NCBI RefSeq assembly: GCF_025151045.1 | Contig: NZ_CP102285.1 | Span: 2,418,001-2,482,000 of the forward strand | DNA: 64,000 bases | Direction of reading: 5' to 3' | Source: Parabacteroides johnsonii DSM 18315 | GTDB lineage: Bacteria; Bacteroidota; Bacteroidia; Bacteroidales; Tannerellaceae | Shown: piece by piece, positions 9,246 to 17,579 of the stretch | How positions within the stretch are numbered: position 1 is the first letter of the stretch | Layout: the number at the start of each line of letters is the position of its first letter | Made by a program: the position numbers and the translations under genes | The notes under the pieces: model-generated | Seen by the model: the letters and a program-made list of their open reading frames with translations, nothing else | What the model was told of the DNA's origin: nothing | The model's database searches: none

Positions 9246-10193
9246 ATGATTTTAATTGCCGTTATTTCATTAGGAGCGATTGGAGCCATCGGCGCAGTTT
9301 TTCTATACGCCGCCTCCAAGAAGTTTGAAGTATACGAAGATCCTCGTATCGCACAAGTTCAGGAGGTATTGCCTGGAGCCAATTGCGGAGGTTGTGGATA
9401 TCCCGGATGCGGTGGTTTTGCTGCGGCTTGTGTAAAGGCCGACACATTGGACGGCCTGTTATGTCCCGTAGGCGGAGCACCGGTAATGGGTAAAGTAGCC
9501 ACCATCCTCGGAAAAGAAGCAGCCAGCGCAGAACCGATGGTAGCCGTTGTCCGCTGCAACGGAACCTGTGCCGCCCGTCCGCGTACCAACCAATACGACG
9601 GTGTGCAGAGTTGTGCGATTGCTTCTACCCTGTATGGCGGAGAGACCGGCTGTTCATTCGGTTGCTTAGGTTATGGCGACTGTGTGGCAGCATGTAACTT
9701 CGACGCCATCCACATCAACCTTGAGACAGGACTTCCGGAAGTGGACGAAGACAAATGTACTTCATGCGGAGCTTGCGTAAAAGCTTGCCCGAAAAACATC
9801 ATCGAACTGCGTAAGAAAGGCCCCAAATCACGCCGTATCTTCGTCAGCTGTGTAAACAAAGACAAAGGCGGAGTAGCCAAGAAAGCATGTGCCAATGCTT
9901 GTATCGGTTGTGGCAAATGTGCAAAGGAATGCCCGTTCGAAGCCATTACAGTAGAAAACAACGTGGCCTACATCGATTACACAAAATGCCGCTTATGCCG
10001 CAAGTGCGTAGCCGTATGTCCGACCGGTGCTATTCACGAATTGAATTTCCCGCCACGTAAAGAGGCAGCTCCGGCTGTGGACGCCGACAAAGTAAAACCG
10101 AAGGTAGCACCGAAACCGGCAGCACCGAAGGCCGAAGTTCTTAAAACAGAAACTCCTAAAGTTGAAACAAAAGAAGAAACAAATCAAAAATAA
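9246..10193 (+). CDS. rnfB: Rnf complex subunit RnfB (iron-sulfur)
   Basis: Peripheral iron-sulfur subunit of the ferredoxin:NAD+ oxidoreductase that couples electron flow to ion pumping. It has one N-terminal membrane anchor (residues 2-24), the Fe-S cluster region CGGCGYPGCGG, and several ferredoxin-type motifs: CTSCGACVKACP, CIGCGKCAKECP and CRLCRKCVAVCP. The last 45 residues are a low-complexity tail rich in Ala, Pro, Lys and Glu (for example KPKVAPKPAAPKAE), probably flexible. It is 12 bp before rnfC. Confidence 0.96.
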   Translation: MILIAVISLGAIGAIGAVFLYAASKKFEVYEDPRIAQVQEVLPGANCGGCGYPGCGGFAAACVKADTLDGLLCPVGGAPVMGKVATILGKEAASAEPMVAVVRCNGTCAARPRTNQYDGVQSCAIASTLYGGETGCSFGCLGYGDCVAACNFDAIHINLETGLPEVDEDKCTSCGACVKACPKNIIELRKKGPKSRRIFVSCVNKDKGGVAKKACANACIGCGKCAKECPFEAITVENNVAYIDYTKCRLCRKCVAVCPTGAIHELNFPPRKEAAPAVDADKVKPKVAPKPAAPKAEVLKTETPKVETKEETNQK

Positions 10194-10204
10194 AATCTAA
10201 TAGT

Positions 10205-11536
10205 ATGCTAAGGACATTTCGAATCGGAGGTATACATCCGCCCGAAAATAAATTGTCTGCCGGTAAGAAAATTACCGCGTTAGCTGCTCCTAAGCAGGTA
10301 ATCATACCGCTCAGTCAGCACATCGGGGCTCCGGCCCAGGCAGTGGTAAAGAAGGGTGATCTGGTTAAAGTCGGAACACTTGTCGCCAAGGCAGGAGGTT
10401 TCGTTTCCGCCAACATCCACTCGTCGGTATCCGGTAAAGTAAACAAAATAGATAACGCTCTCGACTCAAGCGGCTACAAGCGTCCTGCCATCTACATCGA
10501 TGTGGAAGGAGATGAATGGGAAGAAACGATCGACCGCAGTGATGCATTGGTAAAAGACTGTACGTTATCCTCTAAAGAGATCGTCGACAAGATTGCAGCA
10601 GCCGGTATCGTAGGTCTGGGGGGTGCTACTTTCCCGACACAAGTGAAACTGATGCCACCTCCCGGAAGCAAAGCAGAGATCATCATCATCAATGCTGTCG
10701 AATGTGAACCTTATCTGACCTCCGACCATTCCCTGATGATGGAAAAAGGTGAACAGATCCTGGTAGGCGTCACGTTACTGATGAAAGCCGTCAATGTAAA
10801 CAAAGCCATTATCGGTATCGAAAACAATAAACCCGATGCAATCGCCCACCTGACGAAGCTGGCAGCCGCTTATCCCGGAATCGAGATCATGCCACTGAAG
10901 GTGCAATATCCGCAAGGGGGTGAAAAGCAGTTGATCGACGCTGTGATCCGTCGTCAGGTAAAGAGCGGCGCCCTGCCCATCTCGGCCGGAGCCGTCGTAC
11001 AGAACGTTGGAACCGCTTACGCCGTCTACGAAGCCGTCCAGAAGAACAAACCGTTGTTCGAGCGCGTCGTGACCGTAACAGGAAAGGCCGTTGCCAACCC
11101 GTCGAACTTCCTGGTCCGTATGGGTACGCCCATCAACACACTGATCGAGGCAGCCGGTGGTATTCCCGAAAACACGGGTAAGATTATCGGTGGCGGCCCG
11201 ATGATGGGTAAAGCGTTGGTAAGCGCTGAAGTTCCGGTAACCAAGGGTAGTTCCGGCGTATTGCTCCTGACAAAAGAAGAATCCGTCCGCAAGCCGATGC
11301 AGGACTGTATCCGTTGCGCCAAGTGTGTGAACGTCTGCCCGATGGGGCTGAATCCGGCCTTCTTGATGAAGTTCACCGTCTATAAAGACTGGGAAAAAGC
11401 CGAGGCCAACTACATTCAGGACTGCATCGAATGTGGTTCCTGTAGCTATACTTGTCCTGCCAACCGCCCGCTGTTGGATCAGATCCGATTGGGTAAAGGC
11501 AAAGTTATGGGTATTATTCGTGCAAGAAAGTCATAA
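10205..11536 (+). CDS. rnfC: Rnf complex subunit RnfC
   Basis: A 443-aa NADH/FMN-binding subunit of Rnf. The N-terminal barrel-sandwich region begins MLRTFRIGGIHPPENK. The Rossmann-like centre has GLGGATFPTQVK and NAVECEPYLTSDH, which are characteristic of RnfC. Two C-terminal [4Fe-4S] motifs follow, CIRCAKCVNVCP and CIECGSCSYTCP. There is no long C-terminal repeat extension as in enterobacterial RnfC. It is 12-13 bp from both neighbours, so translation within the operon is tight. Confidence 0.96.
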   Translation: MLRTFRIGGIHPPENKLSAGKKITALAAPKQVIIPLSQHIGAPAQAVVKKGDLVKVGTLVAKAGGFVSANIHSSVSGKVNKIDNALDSSGYKRPAIYIDVEGDEWEETIDRSDALVKDCTLSSKEIVDKIAAAGIVGLGGATFPTQVKLMPPPGSKAEIIIINAVECEPYLTSDHSLMMEKGEQILVGVTLLMKAVNVNKAIIGIENNKPDAIAHLTKLAAAYPGIEIMPLKVQYPQGGEKQLIDAVIRRQVKSGALPISAGAVVQNVGTAYAVYEAVQKNKPLFERVVTVTGKAVANPSNFLVRMGTPINTLIEAAGGIPENTGKIIGGGPMMGKALVSAEVPVTKGSSGVLLLTKEESVRKPMQDCIRCAKCVNVCPMGLNPAFLMKFTVYKDWEKAEANYIQDCIECGSCSYTCPANRPLLDQIRLGKGKVMGIIRARKS

Positions 11537-11548
11537 AACAAGAGCAAT

Positions 11549-12508
11549 ATGGAAAACAAATTATACGTGTCTCCCTCGCCCCACATTCATGGCGGCGACA
11601 GCATAAGCAAAAATATGTACGGTGTACTGATTGCCCTTGTTCCGGCTTTCCTGGTATCACTCTACTTTTTCGGACTGGGTGCACTGATCGTAACCGTAGT
11701 TTCGGTTTTCTTCTGTGTCCTGTTCGAATATCTGATTCAGAAGTTCCTGATGAAAAAGGAACCAACCATTTACGACGGTTCGGCTATCCTGACCGGTGTT
11801 TTGCTGGCATTCAACCTGCCGTCCAACCTGCCGATCTGGATCATCGCCATCGGTGCGCTGGCAGCCATCGGTATCGGTAAGATGTCGTTCGGCGGCCTGG
11901 GTAACAATATTTTCAACCCGGCACTGACAGGCCGTATCTTCCTGCTGATCTCTTTCCCGGCACAGATGACCACCTGGCCTGTAGCCGGACAGTTAACATC
12001 CTATACGGACGCAACAACAGGCGCAACCGTCCTCTCCTTGATGAACGAAGGCGCACTCGACAAGATGCCGACACTCATCGATATGCTGGTCGGTAACATG
12101 GGCGGTAGCCTTGGTGAAGTCAGCGCACTGGCACTGCTGTTAGGTATGTTCTATATGTTATGGAAGAAGATTATCACCTGGCACGTTCCGGTATCCATCT
12201 TCGCTACGGTATTTGTCTTCACAGGTATCATGCACCTGGTGAATCCGGTTCAATATGCAAGCCCGTTCGTCCATCTGTTATCCGGTGGTATGATGTTGGG
12301 AGCCATCTTCATGGCGACCGACTATGTGACTTCGCCGATGAGCAAGAGCGGTATGATTGTCTACGGTGTCGGCATTGGTATCCTGACAACGGTGATCCGT
12401 CTGTTCGGTTCTTATCCCGAAGGTATGTCATTTGCCATCTTCATCATGAATGGAGTTACTCCGCTAATCAACAGTTATATGAAACCTAAACATTTCGGAG
12501 GAAAATAA
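11549..12508 (+). CDS. rnfD: Rnf complex subunit RnfD (covalent FMN)
   Basis: A 319-aa integral membrane subunit with about eight to ten membrane helices. The flavinylation motif is TTGATVL, with Thr160 the expected FMN-bearing residue. Conserved features include SPHIHGGDSISKNMYGV at the N-terminus and FGGLGNNIFNPALTGR. It lies 2 bp upstream of rnfG. Confidence 0.95.
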   Translation: MENKLYVSPSPHIHGGDSISKNMYGVLIALVPAFLVSLYFFGLGALIVTVVSVFFCVLFEYLIQKFLMKKEPTIYDGSAILTGVLLAFNLPSNLPIWIIAIGALAAIGIGKMSFGGLGNNIFNPALTGRIFLLISFPAQMTTWPVAGQLTSYTDATTGATVLSLMNEGALDKMPTLIDMLVGNMGGSLGEVSALALLLGMFYMLWKKIITWHVPVSIFATVFVFTGIMHLVNPVQYASPFVHLLSGGMMLGAIFMATDYVTSPMSKSGMIVYGVGIGILTTVIRLFGSYPEGMSFAIFIMNGVTPLINSYMKPKHFGGK

Positions 12509-12510
12509 GC

Positions 12511-13155
12511 ATGGCAAAACTAAAATCAACATTACCCAATATGTTCCTTTCACTCACGATCATCTGTGTAGTGGCCGGAGCAATATTAGCAGGTGTGAAT
12601 ATGTACACCACCGGTCCGATTGCCGCCACCAAAGCAGCAACTTTGGAAAAAGCAATCAAGGAGGTGACACCCGAATTCAACAACAAACCGACAGAAGAAG
12701 CCTATATGGCAGCCACCTCAGATGGCGACTCATTGAAAATCTACCCGGCAAAACAAGACGGCAAATTCGTCGGTGCCGCAGTGGAAAGTAACACAATGAA
12801 AGGGTTCGGCGGTGAAATCCGCGTGATTGTCGGTTTTGACATCGAAGGCAAACTGCTGAACTATTCTGTCTTACAACATGCTGAAACCCCGGGATTAGGG
12901 GCTAAGATGCAAGAATGGTTCCGCACAGACAAGAATCGCCAGAGCGTATTGGGACGCAAATTATCCGATGGCGAACTGAAAGTAACCAAAGATGGTGGAG
13001 ACGTCGATGCCATAACAGCATCGACCATTACCAGCCGGGCATTCCTGAACGCTGTGAACCGCGCCTACAGCGCATTCACCGGTGCCGACGGATCGACCGG
13101 TGCAACCACATCATCCGATAACACAACTAAAGAAGGAGGAAACGATAATGAGTAA
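12511..13155 (+). CDS. rnfG: Rnf complex subunit RnfG (covalent FMN)
   Basis: A 214-aa protein with one N-terminal membrane helix (about residues 8-30) and a periplasmic FMN-binding domain. The motif DAITASTITS gives Thr174 as the likely FMN-linked threonine. The HAETPGLGAKM segment is typical of the family. The C-terminus is Ser/Thr/Gly-rich and ends NDNE. Its stop overlaps the rnfE start by 8 bp. Confidence 0.94.
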   Translation: MAKLKSTLPNMFLSLTIICVVAGAILAGVNMYTTGPIAATKAATLEKAIKEVTPEFNNKPTEEAYMAATSDGDSLKIYPAKQDGKFVGAAVESNTMKGFGGEIRVIVGFDIEGKLLNYSVLQHAETPGLGAKMQEWFRTDKNRQSVLGRKLSDGELKVTKDGGDVDAITASTITSRAFLNAVNRAYSAFTGADGSTGATTSSDNTTKEGGNDNE

Positions 13156-13732
13156 TCTGAAAATATTGATGAACGGAATCATCACAGAGAACCCGACATT
13201 CGTATTGCTGTTAGGTATGTGTCCGACATTGGGTACAACTTCTTCGGCGATGAATGGTATGAGTATGGGACTTGCCACCATGTTCGTGCTGATCTGTTCC
13301 AACATGGCTATATCCGCGCTGAAGAACGTAATCCCCGATATGGTCCGTATCCCTGGATACATTGTCGTGATCGCCACATTCGTAACAGTTGTGCAAATGT
13401 GCATGGAAGCATTTGTTCCTGCCTTATACGCAAGTTTGGGATTGTTTATCCCGTTGATCGTCGTAAACTGTATCGTGTTAGGACGTGCCGAAGCGTTCGC
13501 CGCTAAGAACGGAGTGGTAGCCTCGGCCTTCGACGGGATCGGGATCGGACTCGGCTTTACGATTGCTTTGACACTGTTAGGAGCTATCCGCGAGCTGTTG
13601 GGAACAGGCAAACTGTTTAACCTGACAATTATGCCGGAACAGTTCGGCTCACTGATTTTCGTATTGGCTCCGGGTGCATTCATCGCATTGGGATTCCTGA
13701 TAGCTATTGTTAATAAACTGCGTAAAGCATAA
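13148..13732 (+). CDS. rnfE: Rnf complex subunit RnfE
   Basis: A 194-aa membrane subunit with six predicted helices. MSNLKILMNGIITENPTFVL and VLLLGMCPTLGTTSS match RnfE/NqrD. The start at the ATG at 13148 follows an AAGGAGG-like sequence at about 13134-13140, inside the end of rnfG. The longer reading from 13082 is out of character and overlaps rnfG in another frame. RnfE and RnfA form the pseudo-symmetric membrane core. Confidence 0.95.
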   Translation: MSNLKILMNGIITENPTFVLLLGMCPTLGTTSSAMNGMSMGLATMFVLICSNMAISALKNVIPDMVRIPGYIVVIATFVTVVQMCMEAFVPALYASLGLFIPLIVVNCIVLGRAEAFAAKNGVVASAFDGIGIGLGFTIALTLLGAIRELLGTGKLFNLTIMPEQFGSLIFVLAPGAFIALGFLIAIVNKLRKA

Positions 13733-13745
13733 AACAAGGTAAGAT

Positions 13746-14318
13746 ATGGAATATATATTGATATTTATCGCCGCTGTATTTGTCAACAACGTCGTGTTGT
13801 CCCAGTTCTTAGGTATATGTCCGTTCCTCGGCGTATCCAAGAAAGTGGATACAGCAATAGGGATGGGAGCAGCCGTTGCATTTGTGCTTATCATTGCGAC
13901 ACTCGTGACTTTCCTCGTACAGAAATATGTGCTGGATGTATTCGGTCTGGGCTTTATGCAGACTATCAGCTTTATCTTGATCATCGCAGCTCTGGTTCAA
14001 ATGGTGGAAATCATCCTGAAGAAAGTTTCTCCTGCCCTCTATCAGGCATTGGGGGTGTTTCTTCCGCTGATCACGACAAACTGTTGCGTGTTGGGTGTCG
14101 CCATCCAGGTCATCCAGAAGCAGTATAATTTATTAGAATCTGTAGTATATGCATTCTCTATTGCTATTGGATTTGCGTTAGCTTTGATTATCTTTGCAGG
14201 TGTCAGAGAACAATTAGCAATGACAAATGTTCCCGATGGCATGAAAGGAACCCCGATCGCTCTTATCACAGCTGGTCTGTTGGCGATGGCTTTCATGGGA
14301 TTTTCAGGGATTGTGTAA
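13746..14318 (+). CDS. rnfA: Rnf complex subunit RnfA
   Basis: A 190-aa membrane subunit with six helices, homologous in fold to RnfE and NqrE. FVNNVVLSQFLGICPFLGVS and TTNCCVLGVA are the signature segments; the paired cysteines near Asn in both RnfA and RnfE are thought to hold a [2Fe-2S] cluster in the membrane. It is the last gene of rseC-rnfBCDGEA. galE begins 24 bp later on the same strand and may be co-transcribed. Confidence 0.95.
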   Translation: MEYILIFIAAVFVNNVVLSQFLGICPFLGVSKKVDTAIGMGAAVAFVLIIATLVTFLVQKYVLDVFGLGFMQTISFILIIAALVQMVEIILKKVSPALYQALGVFLPLITTNCCVLGVAIQVIQKQYNLLESVVYAFSIAIGFALALIIFAGVREQLAMTNVPDGMKGTPIALITAGLLAMAFMGFSGIV

Positions 14319-14342
14319 TTACTAATCTAAATAAACACTAAG

Positions 14343-15383
14343 ATGAAACAGAAGATTTTAGTAGCAGGTGGAACTGGTTACATCGGATCACACACCACAG
14401 TAGAACTGCAGAACGCAGGTTATGAAGTAGTCATCATCGACGACCTGTCTAACTCCAATATAGAAGTATTGGACGGTATCGAACGCATCACAGGCATCCG
14501 TCCTGAATTCATCCAACTGGATTTGAAAGATAAGGAAGGAACCCGCGAAGCGCTGAAAGCTCATCCGGGAATCAAAGGCATCATCCTGTTCGCCGCCAGC
14601 AAAGCAGTAGGCGAATCCGTACAACAGCCATTGAAATACTATCGCAACAACGTAGTGACACTGGTAAACCTGTTGGAACTGATGCCTGAATTCAATATCG
14701 AAGGTATTGTATTTTCGTCTTCCTGCACCGTGTACGGACAGCCCGATCCCGAGAATCTGCCTGTAACTGAGAATGCACCGATCAAACCGGCTACTTCTCC
14801 GTACGGAAATACAAAGCAGATCAACGAAGAGATCATCCGCGATACTATCCATGCCGGTGCTCCTTTCAAGAGCATCATCCTGCGTTACTTTAACCCGATC
14901 GGAGCACATCCGACAGCAGAGATCGGTGAATTGCCTAACGGCGTTCCTCAGAACCTGATCCCGTATCTGACACAGACTGCTATGGGTATCCGTAAAGAGT
15001 TGAGTGTATTCGGCGATGACTATGACACGCCTGACGGTTCCTGCATCCGCGACTACATCAATGTCGTAGACTTGGCTAAGGCCCACGTGATCGCGATGGA
15101 CCGCATGTTGGGCGGCAAGTCTTTGGATAATGTGGAAATCTTCAATCTCGGAACCGGCAACGGTGTTTCCGTATTAGAACTGATCAATACATTCGAAGCT
15201 GCTACAGGTGTTAAAGTCCCGCACAAGATCGTAGGTCGCCGCGAAGGTGATATCGAGAAAGTTTGGGCCAACCCCGAACGAGCCAACAAAGTATTGGGTT
15301 GGAAAGCGACAGAAACATTGGCCGACACATTGGCTTCTGCTTGGAAATGGCAGGAAAAACTGCGTGAACGCGGTATCATGTAA
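14343..15383 (+). CDS. galE: UDP-glucose 4-epimerase
   Basis: Interconverts UDP-glucose and UDP-galactose, supplying sugars for surface glycans. This 346-aa extended SDR enzyme has the NAD-binding GGTGYIGSH, a catalytic SSSCTVYG segment, and the YxxxK pair in SPYGNTKQI. RYFNPIGAHPTAEIGE and the C-terminal GRREGDIEKVWANPERA are typical of GalE. It is 24 bp after rnfA and followed by a strong terminator. Confidence 0.96.
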   Translation: MKQKILVAGGTGYIGSHTTVELQNAGYEVVIIDDLSNSNIEVLDGIERITGIRPEFIQLDLKDKEGTREALKAHPGIKGIILFAASKAVGESVQQPLKYYRNNVVTLVNLLELMPEFNIEGIVFSSSCTVYGQPDPENLPVTENAPIKPATSPYGNTKQINEEIIRDTIHAGAPFKSIILRYFNPIGAHPTAEIGELPNGVPQNLIPYLTQTAMGIRKELSVFGDDYDTPDGSCIRDYINVVDLAKAHVIAMDRMLGGKSLDNVEIFNLGTGNGVSVLELINTFEAATGVKVPHKIVGRREGDIEKVWANPERANKVLGWKATETLADTLASAWKWQEKLRERGIM

Positions 15384-15410
15384 TCGGAATTATTCTCATA
15401 ATTGATAGAA

Positions 15411-15457
15411 GAAGAGGGTGCCAAAATTCATTCTAAAACCCATTGGCATCCTCTTTT
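15411..15457 (+). terminator. Rho-independent terminator after galE
   Basis: The stem GAAGAGGGTGCCA pairs with TGGCATCCTCTTTTTC (about 15443-15458) and is followed by a T run. It ends the galE transcript, and possibly that of the whole rnf operon. Confidence 0.8.
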
Positions 15458-15553
15458 TCATTTAAAGACTCAGGGGTGGCCATGCAAGCAAAATTGGCAC
15501 TTGGTTTTTAACTAAAACAGAACATATCAACACATTACAAATATTCTCTTTCT

Positions 15554-15955
15554 GAAAAGGACAAAAAAGGGGAAAAAAGGCACCACCTGTTTTTTCAGAG
15601 CAATACGTTTATGCTCACATTTTCCGACATGAGCATATTGATCCATTATTCTATTACTTCATTATTTTATTGGCACATCATTCCTCGTGGAAGCCTCCCC
15701 TGCTTGCCTGATAAATTAACTTTGACGCAAACGATGCGTATTGAACGTTTTTTTAATATTTTCTCCACTCCCGACCTCTCCCATACAGACCAAAAAAGGA
15801 GGCTCGGGACCATGCAATGCGAACCTTCGAAAAAAGACAAAAGAGATTACACATAATTTAGCAATCACATGTTTATCAACACCATACATCACAACCATAC
15901 ATTGTATCGGTTGAAAAAACAAGCGGTGCCTTTTTTACCCCTTTATGTCCTTTTC
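15554..15955. repeat. 402-bp element with 44-bp inverted ends
   Basis: Ends 15554-15597 and 15913-15955 are inverted copies of each other over about 44 bp with about five differences: GAAAAGGAC at the outer tips and GGCACC near the inner part. The interior has no convincing gene. An 81-aa frame at 15611-15856 lacks family features. A TAACTTTG -7-like box lies near 15717, and a small hairpin (TATGCTCA/TGAGCATA) near 15610. It may be a MITE-like element or a structured transcript. No clear target-site duplication was found. Confidence 0.6.
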
Positions 15956-15996
15956 TATATTTAGAGACTCAAAAAAACAATTCACCCCCACAAAAA

Positions 15997-16070
15997 GCTA
16001 TAGATTTTCCACTTACAAGCTATAGCTTTCCAAGAAAAAAGCTATAACCTTTTTGAGAACAGGCTATAGC
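15997..16070. repeat. 22-bp tandem array with GCTATAGC cores
   Basis: GCTATAG-type cores begin at 15997, 16019, 16041 and 16063, exactly 22 bp apart; two are full GCTATAGC palindromes. The spacers are A- or T-rich. The last core is followed by seven T. The array sits just beyond the stop of the DUF1015 gene. It may act in transcription ending or bind a protein on one helix face. Confidence 0.7.
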
Positions 16071-16095
16071 TTTTTTTCAGATAATGCCGATTGTC

Positions 16096-17343
16096 TTATT
16101 CGAGTTTATGGATAACCAAGCCGGAACGCAGTTTCGGTTCGAACCAAGTTGTCTTGGGAGGCATGATATTACCGGTATCGGCAATATCCATCAATTGCTT
16201 CATAGTGACAGGATAAAGAGCCAGCGCTACCTTCATCTCACCACTGTCCACACGCCGCTGCAATTCTCCCAGACCACGGATACCGCCTACGAAATCGATA
16301 CGCTTATCCGAACGAAGATCTTTTATACCCAAAATTTCATCCAAAATCAGGTTGGAAGAGATCGTCACATCCAGGACACCGATCGGATCGTTATCGTTGT
16401 ATGTGCCTTGTTTGGCCGTCAGTGAGTACCATTTTCCTCCTAAATAGAGCGAAAAGTTATGCAAAGCTGCCGGTTTATAAATATCCGCTCCCTTTTCTTC
16501 CACAACGAAGTTCTTCCCTAATCTGATCAGAAATTCATCATCCGACAAGCCGTTCAAGTCTTTCACCACACGGTTATAATCGATAATCGTCAATTGGTTA
16601 GCCGGGAAGCAGACAGCCATAAAGTAGTTATACTCCTCATCACCTTTATGAGCTGTATTCTGTTTGGCTTTTTCCGCACCGACCAACGCAGCAGCAGCAG
16701 AGCGGTGATGACCGTCAGCTATATACAAGGAAGGCATTTCGCCAAACAATTCCGTAATGCGGGCAATATCCGCCGGCTCGTCAATGATCCAGAACGTATG
16801 ACCGAAACCATCGTCTTTCGCGACGAAGTCATATTCCGGAGTATGGGAAGTATATTTGGCGACAATCTTGTCCAATTCAGCATTATCGGGATAAGCAAAA
16901 AACACCGGTTCGATATTGGCATTATTCACCCGTACATGCTTCATACGGTCCTCCTCCTTGTCACGCCGTGTCAACTCATGTTTCTTAATAATACCATTCA
17001 TATAATCGGGCACGTATGCACCGACAACCAGACCGTATTGTGTCTTGCCGTTCATTGTCTGGGCATATACATAATAGCATTCTTCCTTATCCTGTACCAA
17101 CCAGCCTTTTTCCTGGAACATCTGGAAATTGGCAGCAGCTTTCAGATAAACGGCAGGATCATGTTCATCTGTCCCGACCGGAAAATCGATCTCCGGTTTA
17201 ATGATATGATATAATGATTTTTCATTTCCCTTCGCTTCTTCGCGTGCCTCTTCCGAGTTCAACACATCGTAAGGACGGGATACGACTTGTTCGATCAAAT
17301 CTTTAGGAGGACGGATTCCTTTGAAAGGTTTTATTTGTGCCAT
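16096..17343 (-). CDS. DUF1015 family protein
   Basis: A 415-aa cytoplasmic protein. MAQIKPFKGIRPPKDLIEQV, SRPYDVLNSEEA, YIADGHHRSAAA and a C-terminal KTTWFEPKLRSGL are hallmarks of DUF1015. The biochemical role is not established. It lies downstream of serC-serA on the same strand, the arrangement seen in Bacteroidales, which links it by position to serine or PLP-related metabolism. A 236-bp repeat-filled gap separates it from serA. Confidence 0.88.
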   Translation of the reverse strand: MAQIKPFKGIRPPKDLIEQVVSRPYDVLNSEEAREEAKGNEKSLYHIIKPEIDFPVGTDEHDPAVYLKAAANFQMFQEKGWLVQDKEECYYVYAQTMNGKTQYGLVVGAYVPDYMNGIIKKHELTRRDKEEDRMKHVRVNNANIEPVFFAYPDNAELDKIVAKYTSHTPEYDFVAKDDGFGHTFWIIDEPADIARITELFGEMPSLYIADGHHRSAAAALVGAEKAKQNTAHKGDEEYNYFMAVCFPANQLTIIDYNRVVKDLNGLSDDEFLIRLGKNFVVEEKGADIYKPAALHNFSLYLGGKWYSLTAKQGTYNDNDPIGVLDVTISSNLILDEILGIKDLRSDKRIDFVGGIRGLGELQRRVDSGEMKVALALYPVTMKQLMDIADTGNIMPPKTTWFEPKLRSGLVIHKLE

Positions 17344-17344
17344 G

Positions 17345-17370
17345 ATATTTATGATTTATGATTTATGATG
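17345..17370. repeat. ATGATTT-type tandem repeat before DUF1015 gene
   Basis: Three tandem copies of the TTTATGA 7-mer directly precede the DUF1015 start. It is the same unit as the hairpin between adk and obg (909-1003). Confidence 0.6.
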
Positions 17371-17450
17371 TAGATTTATTTAGGTTTTACACCCCATGAT
17401 GATTTATCCGGTGTGGAATCTGAAAACATGGTTATACAAAACAATTATCA

Positions 17451-17543
17451 TCTCGTAGGGGCAGGGCTCTGCTCTGCCCTTGTGATCCGGCAAGGCAAAC
17501 GTTATTTGTATTGGGCGGAGTAGAACCCCGCCCCTACGGGAGA
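17451..17543. repeat. REP-like GC-rich inverted repeat
   Basis: About 93 bp bounded by TCTCGTAGGGGCAGGGCTCT and its imperfect inverse ending GCCCCTACGGGAGA, within otherwise AT-rich spacer. GTAGGGGC...GCCCCTAC elements of this kind recur between genes in many bacterial genomes. It sits between serA and the DUF1015 gene and could end or stabilise transcripts. Confidence 0.65.
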
Positions 17544-17579
17544 CCATTATTTTATTCCACACTCATAAATCACCGTCTA

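Noticed and set aside
14388-15086. 232-aa antisense ORF in galE
   Set aside because: Antisense to a clear galE; Cys/Arg/Asp-rich shadow translation.
15611-15856. 81-aa ORF inside the inverted-repeat element
   Set aside because: No recognisable family, compositional bias unlike neighbours, no ribosome-binding sequence.
16594-17214. 206-aa antisense ORF in the DUF1015 gene
   Set aside because: Antisense shadow; no family features.
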